Shown: positions 25,261-34,845 of the stretch, piece by piece
How the letters are laid out: the number at the start of each line of letters is the position of its first letter
Numbering within the stretch: the first letter of the stretch is position 1
Position numbers and translations under genes: made by a program
Assembly: GCA_027625915.1 (NCBI GenBank)
Contig: JANTQA010000070.1
Span: 12,095,001 to 12,159,000 of the forward strand
Direction of reading: 5' to 3'
Length of the DNA stretch: 64,000 nucleotides
Source of the DNA: Anaeramoeba flamelloides
Lineage: Eukaryota > Metamonada > Anaeramoebidae
Notes under the pieces: generated by a model
Databases searched by the model: none
The model's input: the letters and a program-made list of their open reading frames with translations, nothing else
Told to the model about the DNA's origin: nothing

Positions 25261-25332
25261 AAGAGTTAAAATTGAACTCGTTCCTCATTACTCGAGTTAT
25301 TTCTTTTTGTCTCTTCCAATTCATTCCACCAA

Positions 25333-28300
25333 ATGACAAACAAACAAAAACACGAAATCTCGATAAGCTCCTATCACACGAATTTCGACTACTTGTTTGA
25401 CGTCAAGGATAAAAAACTCCCTCACTGGACATCTGTTACAACGATCGAAAAGATCAACGAAATTAAAAAATTTGCGATGTGTGGCTATAGGGGACGATCT
25501 ACACTTATATGGAAACACGCCAAACAATTAGACACACTTGAAATTCTTTATAAAAGGTCTTACAGAGGACAATTAATGAGGAATAATTTTTCGTTTGATA
25601 AAAAAGAAGATCAAATTAAAGATATTAGATCAGGTTTAAATAGTTATCTAATCTTAACACAACTTGGAAACGTTTATTCTTTATCAGACAAAACAGTAAT
25701 TCTTTTTAATGGATCAACTCAGGTCCCAAAGATGGATTCTAAATTAGACAGTTATGAAAAAATTAGGTTGGTTGAGTTCTTTAAAAACAAGAACTTGTCT
25801 GTACAAGCCATTGCAATGACTGCTAGGTCAAATTACTTTTTGTGTTCACATGGAGTGCTTTATGGTAGTGGTCAAAATGATGGTATTACATCTTTTTTTT
25901 TTTTTTTTTTTTTTTCAAAAATTCCTTATCACCAAAATGATCTCATGTGTTTGCTTACTTCAGGAAAAAAAAAAGATCTTCAAGTTTACAATCCTTGAAA
26001 TTTGAAAAAAGGGTATACTATTTATTTCAATATAAATTGAACAGAATTTTCATTCAGCTTTCCAAAAATAGATTTTTGAAATCACCAATGTGAATCAAAT
26101 TTGGGACATTAAAAAAAATTGGGTCAGTCAAAAATTTGTTTTCGTTTTTTAATAAGTAACCATTAGCAAAATGATTTTTGATCAAAGGAAAATTTTATGA
26201 ACAAATCTTGCATTTAAGAAAAGCTAAAGTCACTATCAATTGTATAATTTTCAAAGGCAATATTATTTCATAGCAATTCGACCTGATAGAATTGCTTTCT
26301 AACTCTAAAAAAACAAAAATTGAATTTTAATTGTAAACTTTACTAAAAATGTTATTTTTTTTTTATTAGATTACATTCCAAGATCATGTTAGTCATTATT
26401 TGGGAAGACCAAAAATTAATAATCGTTTTAAATTAAAGTTTGTCTATGGGGATTTTTAGAATTTAAATGGTTTCTGAAATCTTAATATTTCGGTATTTTG
26501 AAGTTTTGATTTTAAAACATTAGTGGAAAACAATCTCTTTTGAAAAAATATCGTTTTTTGAAATATTTTATAATTCAATTTGGTTTAAAAGGATATTTAA
26601 GATTAACCTTGATAAATTTGCGTTAATTAACAATGATAAATATCTTATTGGATTAATATATTTTAATATTCCTCCATAAACAGTCCTCTTATTTTTAGTA
26701 ATTTTACAATTAAAAGTCAATTTTTGTTCTTGTAGCCTACTAAAGCAATTCCAAAGGTTCAAAATGCAACAATTTAATATTAATTTTGAATTATACAATT
26801 GATAGTAACTTTGCTTTTTCTTAAATATAAGATTTGTTCATAAAATTTTCCTTTGATCAAAAATCATTTTGCTAATGGTTACTTATTAAAAAACGAAAAC
26901 AAATTTTTGATTGACCCAATTTTTTTTAATGTACCAAATTTTTTTCACAATGGTCATTATACAGAAAATTTCAAATTTTTAATATTCTGAAAAACAAGCT
27001 TAAATTACTAATTTACCTTTTCGAATTGGGTGTGTTACAGATTTATTTGAATTCTTGGGAAGGTGAGTTTTTTTGGGAAAGTTGAATGAAAATTTTGATC
27101 ATTGAATTTTGAAAGTAACAGTAATGTTCCCAGTATGGTGGCTTGTTATTTTGGTTATCATTTTCTTCTGGGCTAGGCTAAAAAAAATGACATTAAAATA
27201 ACATGTCTACAAAGATGATATAATTCGACTTATACTTTCAATCAACTTCTTGCCACTTGCTTATCCTTTCAATTTTGGCTATTTTCAAATTGTGAATTGT
27301 TATTTTTTGTTATTCCAAATAACTTTGTAGGATGATGAAAGAGTTTCTAATTATTAAAATTATAAGAGTTATGGGATAAATCAAATTATTAAATTTTATG
27401 TAGATCAAGTATAACAGGTTATACTAATTTTCTAAAAAAGTGAAAATTAAAAGAGACTTTTAATCATCTGATTCATCCAATTTGAATGTTTTTAACAAAC
27501 AATAATACTAAAAAATATCAGTTGAAAATTTCAAGTTCAAAATGATCAATTTGTTTGAGTTTGGTACTTTAAAGATGATTTTTGGAAATTCTGTATTAGT
27601 GAAAAGTTTTCAAAATTATTAAAAAAAATTGGTAGAATTTTTTGCATTTTTATATTTTATTTATTTTGCCAGAATAAAATTGGAAATATGTTTTTTGTTT
27701 TGTATTTTATTTTAATTATTGTTATCAACTAGCACGTTTCAAATAATAACTCTTGCCATTTTGTTCGTTTCTCGAAAAAAATCTGATTATAATTATCTCT
27801 ACTATATATTAAAAATATCACCGATCGAGAATTATAATCAGCATATTTTTTCGAACTCACTAAAATAAGACCAGTTATTAGCTGATATATATATATATAT
27901 ATATGGCTTATTAAACTCCATTTCACTCAAAGGGGCCCAGCCAAAAATGAAAAATTCACTTTATTTTTAAGAATAACCAAAACTTAGATTGTTTAAGAAT
28001 ACGAGAAATAATAAACTTGGGATTAGTGTTGAGATTCATAAAAGAAAAGCCTGGACAAACCATAAATTTCAAAAATAAAAAAAAATGTTAAAAATTTTTT
28101 GGAGCCCTTTTCATTGAAAGGTCTCATGTAAAATTCTAATTTTCTCTAGTAAAATTCTAATTTTCTCTAGTAAAATTTAATATTGTTGACAATATGATTT
28201 AAAATTGTAAGTGTATGAATTTTAAAAGGATTAGAGGTCATCACTTTTCTTAAAGTTAATAAGGTTTTTAAAATATTTTTTTTTTCAAATTTAATTTTTT

Positions 28301-31300
28301 AAAAAAAAAAAGAAAATAAAAAAGAAGAAAAAAAAAAGCAAAATACAAAAAAAAAAATTTACAAAAAGAAAAAATGATTTTGATCTAAAAATTTAAATTT
28401 TAGTTTGAGAAGAATAATGAATTAAACTCATAGAATATGTTCTATTTCTTCAATAAAACTGGGCCCCTTTGACTGAAAAAGAGTTTATTAATTTTAATAG
28501 TGGTTCAAAAAGGCTATTTTTTGCAATTTATTTTTTTTTTTATTTTGATTTCGGATTATTAATTTTTTGTTTTTCCAGTACTGTTAAACATATGCAAAAA
28601 ATGATGTCTGAATATTTTGTGTTTTTTACTAAATTTGTCATTTTTCCAAAAACTAAAAAACTTTTCCTGTGCGCCCACAAACGGAGGTTTCTTGTTAACA
28701 AACTTGAGGTTTCTAATACCAAAAAAAAAAAAAAACAATTTAATGAAAGAATAAAAAAGATTTGGGTTGTTTTTGTTTTTTGATTTCTGAAAATTATTTT
28801 CGATTTTTAAATTTCTGTTTCAACCCCAAAAATTTTTATTCTTTCCTTAAATCATTTTTTTTTGCTATTAATAATCCCAAGTTTGTTGACAAGAAACTTC
28901 TCACTTGTGGGCGCACAGGAAAAGTTTTTTAGTTTTATGAGAAAATGACAAATTTAGTAAAATAACTTAAAATATTCAGTAATCACTTTTTGAACAAGTG
29001 TAAAACTGATCAAAGCCACCAGAATTTTTAAAAGATAATAAGAATCCAAATTAACATTAAAAGCTTTTAATAACTCTAGTATCTAACTTAGATTTTCTTC
29101 ATTCCCAATTACATCAAGATAGTTAATGAAGAATGTCTTAAAAATCAATTATTTAATTTATGATTTTAAAGAGTCGCAAAATGAGTAAACAGTTCTTTTT
29201 TTTGACAATTCATATCAGGCAAATTACGACTTTCTGAGATAACCCTTAATATTTAATCTGAATTATTTTGTGAGTACTTGAGAAAAATTCGATTCATACT
29301 AAGATAAAGCAATTGTGAAAATGACCAATTTCTGATTTTTCGATTTTTCATTGTAATACTAAATTTTAATAGAACCTGAAAACATTATTTTTTTAAACAA
29401 TAGCATTGAATATAAAGATTTTGGATTAAGGGTGGAAAGGAATCAATATAAAATTCAAAGAACTAACCCAAGAAATTCTTATTTTTAAAATAACATTAAA
29501 AATGGCAAAGATAAAAAATATTCATAATTCTTCATTTCTGTGAAGATTTAGTTTTATAATAAAAATTTGATTTGTACAGCATTCTTCTTTGACTATCTTG
29601 GTGTAAATTGAAGTCACAGTAAAATACATTAGATACCATACTTCTTAAAAGATTTTAATCTTAATTTGGATTTTTATTATCTTTTAAAAATTCTGGTGCT
29701 TTTGATCAGTTTTACTAATGTTAGCAATTAAATTTTTAACTTTTGACAAAAATAGTAACCCACTTTTAATCCGTGTCCCAATTTTTAACCGCAACAGTTA
29801 CAATCAAAATTATTTCCTAATTGAATGTAAAGTGTAGTATTTTTATTCTTTCAACGTTTTAAACTGTGTACAAATTTTTGGAATTTGTTTTATTATTAAA
29901 TGGATTTTTTTGCTATTGGAAACCCCAAGTTTGTTATCAAGAAACCTCTCACGTTGGGTCACACAGGAAAATTTTTGAAGTTTTTGGAAAAATGACAAAT
30001 TTAGTAAAAAACACAAAATATTAAGACATCATTTTTTGCACATGTTTAACAGTACTTGCAAAACATTTTTAACATTTAAATTATTGAATAATTCTAATTT
30101 TAGGATTTTTTATATATTTCATTTTATAAAAATCTTTTTTTAAAAATTCTATTTTGGGGTGTTAAAATTTTTGAATTGGTGTTTATCTTTTATGATGTAT
30201 CAACAATTGGTAGTTACATGATTACTACTATTTCTTTGAACTATATTATTGAAACTGAATATAAGCTAAATTTCAAAAATAGGGGCAGATTTTTCATCCT
30301 AAAAAAATTTGTTTAATTTTTTTTTTTTTTAATAATAATGTATTTTACTAAAGTGTTTAGAGATAATAGCCAAAATAGATTAATAAATAAAAATATAGTG
30401 TAATCACTTTATTTTTTGAAAGACAAATGAAAAAAGAAAAAAATATTAAAAAAAAAGTTTGTCCCTAATTTTGAAATTTGGTTTATTTATGAAATTTTAA
30501 GAAACACTTTAAAGTTTAATTTCAAAATTCGTCTTTTAAAAATTAAACAAAAAATGTTAAATATATCGAAATGAAATAATTAAAACAAAAAAAATAGATT
30601 TTTAAAGCTATCAAACAAAGATCCAATTATGGTAGATCAAAACCTTTTTTATTGATACATTTTGTCATTTCTTTGAATTGATCCAAATAAAGTTTAATGT
30701 TCAAGTTAGATAATCCTTATTTTTCTTGATAAAAAAAATTTTTTTGTTCAATGATGAAGGAGGGGATTCAATGAGTAAAACTAAAAAGTTTTATTTTTTA
30801 TGTTTGAGTACATCATAATAAAAAAAAAAAAAAATTAGCAAAATAAAGAGAAAAGAAAAATGTAAAAAAACATAATCATTAAAAATAAAAAAAACAAATT
30901 AAAGTTTTTTAAATAAAAGTAATTTTCAAAAAAAAAATTTTTTTTTCACTCGAAATATAGAAACTAAAATTATTTTATTAACATAATATTAATGTGTTTT
31001 ATTAAATTAATATGAATAATAATCAATAAAAAGGTCTACTTGGGGATGGAACCGATAACGGGTCAAAAAAACTTCCTATTTTAATTTATCAAAAAGTATC
31101 CAGAATATTTGGAGGTGTTGATGCAAAATGTTTTTTTTTAACAACATATAGAAATGAATTATTTGCAGCTGGTGAAAACAAATTTGGGCAATGCTCAGTT
31201 GGAAATAATAAGAATTGGAATTATCCAAAAATGGTACCAAACTGGAAAGCTGATGACATTTTAGATCTTTGTTGTTTAAAATATCATACAATTTTAATTA

Positions 31301-32481
31301 CTTATGAAGGTAATATATTTAGTTGTGGTTCTGGTAGTTATAATGGAATTGGAGAGCACACAAACAATTTCCGAGAAATGTACTTTTTCCGCGATAAAAA
31401 GGCAATTCAGATTAATGGTGGGTCTGTACATACACTAGTTTTAACTTCAAATAGCGAATTGTATGGATGGGGCTTTGATGATATGAATCATCCAACCAAT
31501 CAATATCAAACTACAGAAAATGTTGACAGTTGGAGTAAACCACGAAAAATAAATCTACCTCAAAATTTCCAAAGCGGTTTATTAAATCCTTACAATTTCA
31601 AAATAAATTGTGGCAATAATTCAATTTTTCTTTATTATGATTATAACGATTGTTTAATTCAAGATTTTCAAAATTTATTACTTTCAAAGGAATATTGTGA
31701 TTCTTATTTATCCATCAAAAATCTTGATAAAATCCCAATTCAGAAAGTATTACTTGAATTAAGAACACATATAAAACTTGACGAATTTCAAAAGATAATC
31801 GATGAAAAGGGATTTACAAAAAATACAATCAAAATCTTTTTGCAATGGGTTTATTGTGATCAAGCATCTAATTCATATTCAATAAAACAAATTTTTAATT
31901 TAATAAATTTAGAATACCCCCCAAAGAAATATTTAGAAAATGATTTATTAACATTATATGAGGACGAAGAATCTAAAGATTTTAAAATTTTAGTGCAAAA
32001 AAAAAATAATAATACGGTTAAAAAAAATAGGTGGTCAATAATGTCGAATAAAGACAAGAAACAATCAAATCTGAAAAAAAATAACAAAAACAATGGCAAT
32101 GACAATGATAAGGATAAGGATAAGGATAATGGGGAGGAGGAGGATGATGATGATGATGATGACAATTATGAAGAAATTTTAGTTCATAAATTCATTTTAA
32201 TGGCCAGAAGCGGCTTATTCAGAGGGTTTTTTGGGTTTGTTCAAGAAAATCAAAATGAAAAAAAGATGCAACAGGTAAAGGATTACTCGGGTAAATCGAT
32301 TGACACTTTAAAAACTTTAATCAAATATTTTTATACTAATAAAATTGAATTAAAAGAATTAAAAGTTTACGAAGACCCAGAATTAATTGTTGACGAATTG
32401 TTTGATGCTGTTGAATATTATCAATTAAATGATAATTCCAATTTAATCAATTATTTGGATCAAATCAAATTAAAATTTTAA
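25333..32481 (+). CDS. RCC1-repeat / BTB-domain protein, 2 exons with a 5.15-kb intron
   Basis: Exon 1 is 25333-25882 and exon 2 is 31034-32481. The junction restores an RCC1 repeat: GSGQND at the exon end joins G-LLGDGTDNG at the start of exon 2 (phase 1, GTATTA...AAAAG). The product is 665 aa. Residues 1 to about 370 form RCC1-type blades (YGSGQNDGLLGDGT, FAAGENKFGQCSVGN, FSCGSGSYNGIGEHT, YGWGFDDM). Residues about 390-480 resemble a worn BTB/BACK module (IPIQKVLLELRTHIKLDEF). Residues about 497-665 are a BTB domain (SKDFKILVQ...ILVHKFILMARSGLFRGFF). A Lys/Asn/Asp-rich insert sits inside that domain, between its first two strands. Such proteins usually act as Cullin-3 adaptors or GTPase regulators; which applies here is unknown. 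Reading on past 25882 gives a poly-Phe artefact. Confidence 0.85.
26084..26952. mobile_element. Inverted-repeat DNA element in the RCC1-BTB intron (about 870 bp)
   Basis: The arms are about 165 bp. The left arm has AATTTGGGACATTAAAAAAAA, TGGGTCAGTCAAAAATTTG, AGTAACCATTAGCAAAATGA and TCAAAGGAAAATTTTATGAA. The right arm is its reverse complement (TTCATAAAATTTTCCTTTGA, TTTTGCTAATGGTTACTTAT, GATTGACCCAATTTTTTTT). The ends are blurred and the target duplication was not resolved. It is non-coding. Confidence 0.65.
27913..28486. mobile_element. MITE-like element with GGGGCCC in its inverted ends (574 bp)
   Basis: The left end is AAACTCCATTTCACTCAAAG then GGGCCCAG. The right end is CTGGGCCCCTTTGACTGAAA then AAGAGTTT. 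The two are inverted repeats of about 28 bp with three mismatches. The bases outside are ATT on both sides, a possible 3-bp duplication. Inside are a 21-bp tandem repeat (about 28130-28172, 2.5 copies) and A-rich sequence. Confidence 0.6.
28570..29008. repeat. Foldback repeat in the RCC1-BTB intron
   Basis: The left arm (about 28570-28720) and right arm (about 28873-29008) share, in inverse orientation, ACTAAATTTGTCATTTTTCC, AAACTTTTCCTGTGCGCCC and the stretch around AACAAACTTG. A third partial arm lies at 29912-30056 (GAAACCTCTCACGTTGGGTC, ATGACAAATTTAGTAAAAAA), separated from the second by the element at 29004-29797. This suggests the latter was inserted into or next to a larger copy. Confidence 0.55.
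29004..29797 (-). mobile_element. Harbinger-like element, one end missing
   Basis: The arms ACTGATCAAAGCCACCAGAA (left) and its inverse TTCTGGTGCTTTTGATCAGT (right) are paired. The right end continues through TAATGTTAGCAATTAAATTT and CCGTGTCCCAATTTTTAACC to GCAACAG, followed by TTA, as in MITE family A (CAG|TTA). The matching outer 90 bp of the left end is absent, so the copy is truncated there. Confidence 0.5.
30070..30186 (-). repeat. Fragment of interspersed repeat E
   Basis: Matches the plus-strand end of the reversed copies at 16310-16875 and 48045-48583, with GGGGTGTTAAAATTTTTGAA and ATTGGTGTTTAT at its right end. Confidence 0.5.
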
Positions 32482-32624
32482 CTTTAATCTGTTTTTTATT
32501 TTTTTACTTTTTTTGTTTTTTTTAATTTTTGTTTTTTTTTGATTTTTGTTTTTTTTTTGATCTTTGTTTTTTTTTCGATTTTTGTTTTTGTTGATTTTTA
32601 TTCAGATGTAAAGCTTTATTGGAT

Positions 32625-33412
32625 GTATTTTTATTGATTTTCAAATTATTAATTTTCAATTAAATTGAAAACTCAAAATAATTCTGAATCATACTTGGAA
32701 TTTTTTTTCTTAATTTTTCGATTTATTTGGGTTAAACATTTTGTAGTTGTTTTTTGAATTTCGATTAATTCCAACCCCTTCACTTTCATCTTTGTAACAG
32801 TATTCTTTGTTAATTGTTTGATTGATTAAAATATTTGAAATTAGAATTTTGATAAGAAATTTGTAAAAAAATATTTATTTGTAAAATAAAATAGTAAATA
32901 ATAATGGGCTGATAAATCCAAGATAATTGCTTGTTGAAATTCGTCAAAATACATGATTAGATAAAAAAAAATACTACAAAATATATTTTAGAAGATTTGT
33001 TTCTTCTTTAATTTAGACGAGTTCAAACGCATCTACTTTGGTATATTAGTCTTTCTTATTTAGCTATTTAAAAGGGAAAAGATTTGTTTCAAATACACAC
33101 CCTTTTGTCTTTATTTTTTTGGCATACCTTATGATTCATTTTCAGCATTCTTGAGCACATTTCTTGATCCAAAATATAATTCTAAAAAACCAAAAATTTC
33201 ATCAAAAAAAAATGTTCAAAAAAATTGAAAAATTTCAGATTCAACTCTGGATTTACTTTAGGATTGTTTTCTTTTTACAAATAGAACAATTAATAAATTT
33301 TGATTACATAAGTTTCAATATCTCATACCAACACTTCAAAAAATCTTTTTTCAGCATTGTGATCTCAATTAAAATTTTTAAAAAAAAAAATGTACCTTCT
33401 TCTTTTCCTGTA
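32625..33412 (+). repeat. Interspersed repeat K, copy 2
   Basis: Matches 22300-23056 over nearly its whole length: AATTCTGAATCATACTTGGA, AGTATTCTTTGTTAATTG, GATTTGTTTCAAATACACAC, AAATGTTCAAAAAAATTGAA. The right end has TTCAGCATTGTGATCTCAAT, a decayed form of the shared subterminal block. Confidence 0.55.
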
Positions 33413-33709
33413 TTTTTTATTAAGGGATTAGTGTATATCAAGAAGTAGTTAACGATTGAAATGAGATATTGTTATTGGTTGGAAATCAAATTAGTGTGAT
33501 CCATAGTTCAAATGTCTCTAAAAAATGGATTAATCAAATAGCAATAATTTTTGTTGATCTCTTCAATTAATAATTATCCCTTATATTAGTAAAAAACTCA
33601 AAAATTTCAGAAAAAAATCTTTATTTCTCCATAATATTTAAATGCTGAATTATCAATATTCAGATCTCCAAAGTTGCAAAATTTTATTTCTTAAATTAGT
33701 CTCGAAATG

Positions 33710-34690
33710 TAGAGTAATGGCTAAATTATTCAATTTTTTTAAATAATTAAATAATTAACCAAAAGATTATTTTGAACAAATTATTTTTGTAATATAGGAA
33801 TATATTGATGTAACAATTATCTTTATAAAAAGTGAAAAAAAAACTATTAGTCTTTGGGTTTTTATGTTGATAATTATTGAGTAAATCTTTGGAATTATAA
33901 AATAAAAAAAATAGTTACTTTTGGGAGATTTAAATATGAATTATCAAATATTAGAATATAGTCGGGAAAAAATACCGGACAAGAAAATAATACCTAACAA
34001 GATTTTTAATTGTGAATATTAGTAAAATTTTTGTGTAATTTTAAATATTTCCAATCATATCCTTATTATAAATAACCAATTTTTTTATGAGATTAGTAAT
34101 AAACCTACCAAAAGTTCATCAACATAAAGTTTCTCTAGAACACTCGGGTAATTGTTTGATAGTCTAAGTAGATTAACTTTTTTTGAAAAACAATCAAATT
34201 TTATAGAGGTTTAAAAGAGTTTGGAAAATGATAATTTTTATTCTTCTTTTTTGATTGATTGAATGGTGTTTTGATCAAGTATAATTTATACACATCATTA
34301 TAATATGTGTATGAGTTATCATTTTAAAATTTTAATTCTTAAAAAAAAGGATTTGATTCTAAATAAATGAAATTACACAAAAATTTTACAAATATTCACA
34401 ATTAAAAATCTTTTTAGGTATTATTTTCATGTCTGTATTTTTTTCACTACTTTACTATTAATTTGGTGTTTCTATTTTTGATTTATTAAAGGAATTTTAA
34501 AGACAATATCCTAAATGATCATTGTTTATCGTTTGATAAAAAGGAAATAATTGATTGTGTAATAAGATTTACAATAGATTTTTTCGAACTATTTCTGTCA
34601 TGTCACCCTTAAAACATTTAGACGCCTTTACAACATATTTTGATTATTAGAGGAATCTATTGTGAAGCTAATCCCTTCACTCACATAAAT
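33710..34690 (+). repeat. Interspersed repeat L, copy 1, split by a MITE
   Basis: The left part (33710-33958: AGTCTTTGGGTTTTTATGTT, AATTATTGAGTAAATCTTTG) and right part (34454-34690: TTTGGTGTTTCTATTTTTG, TGTGAAGCTAATCCCTTCAC) match a continuous stretch at 49165-49640. The 495-bp MITE between them is therefore an insertion. A weaker match to sequence left of this copy lies at about 39500-39790. Confidence 0.6.
33959..34453 (+). mobile_element. TA-flanked MITE, family C, copy 1 (495 bp)
   Basis: The ends are TAGTCGGGAAAAAATACCGG and, inverse, AAGTAGTGAAAAAAATAC. TA lies on both sides (33957-33958 and 34454-34455). The copy of repeat L at 49165-49640 gives the empty site: GAATACTAATTATTTTGG reads straight through where this element sits. 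The arms (about 90 bp) contain TTAATTGTGAATATTAGTAA, a form of the shared subterminal block. TA target use suggests Tc1/mariner-type mobilisation. Confidence 0.75.
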
Positions 34691-34713
34691 GTCATTTCTC
34701 AATTTCTCTTTTC

Positions 34714-34725
34714 GTGCCATGGCAC
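34714..34725. promoter_or_regulatory. Perfect 12-bp palindrome GTGCCATGGCAC upstream of the GPCR gene
   Basis: A GC-rich perfect palindrome, followed by CCAAT, 121 bp before the GPCR start codon in very AT-rich DNA. It could be a dimeric transcription factor site; no factor is known to me. Confidence 0.25.
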
Positions 34726-34845
34726 CCAATGGGTTCAGAGAAAATTCACAATAGGTAATTTGACCCTTAAATAGTTTGACAAGATTAAAATATTAAGAAT
34801 AATTTATTTTTTGGAAAAGAACTCATTCCTTTTCTGTGTTTTCAA

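Larger units (their letters stand above)
18682..25332. other. Intergenic spacer between the divergent phosphatase and RCC1-BTB genes
   Basis: No convincing gene is seen. It contains a family A MITE (20795-21252), repeat K (21853-23056), a foldback element (23653-24212) and a reversed partial copy of repeat I (about 24235-24790). The stretch 18700-20790 holds no repeat I could match within the window; its 69-codon open frame at 18943-19152 looks like chance. The last 200 bp are the RCC1-BTB 5' region. Confidence 0.55.
25883..31033 (+). other. Giant intron of the RCC1-BTB gene, filled with repeats
   Basis: A 5151-bp intron, from GTATTACATC to CAATAAAAAG. It contains an inverted-repeat element (26084-26952), a second one with GGGGCCC in its ends (27913-28486), a foldback (28570-29008) with a further arm copy at 29912-30056, a Harbinger-like element (29004-29797) and a fragment of repeat E (30070-30186). 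No exon-like sequence was found inside it. Confidence 0.8.
32482..34845. other. Intergenic spacer between the RCC1-BTB and GPCR genes
   Basis: Contains repeat K copy 2 (about 32625-33412) and repeat L (about 33710-34690), which is interrupted by a TA-flanked MITE (33959-34453). The 94-codon open frame at 33164-33448 lies in repeat K and is not conserved in the other copy. The last 150 bp are the GPCR 5' region. Confidence 0.6.

Noticed and set aside
25883-25998. Continuation of RCC1-BTB exon 1 through a poly-Phe stretch to a stop at 25998
   Set aside because: The splice from 25882 to 31034 rebuilds an RCC1 repeat exactly, while the continuation is poly-T and unrelated sequence.
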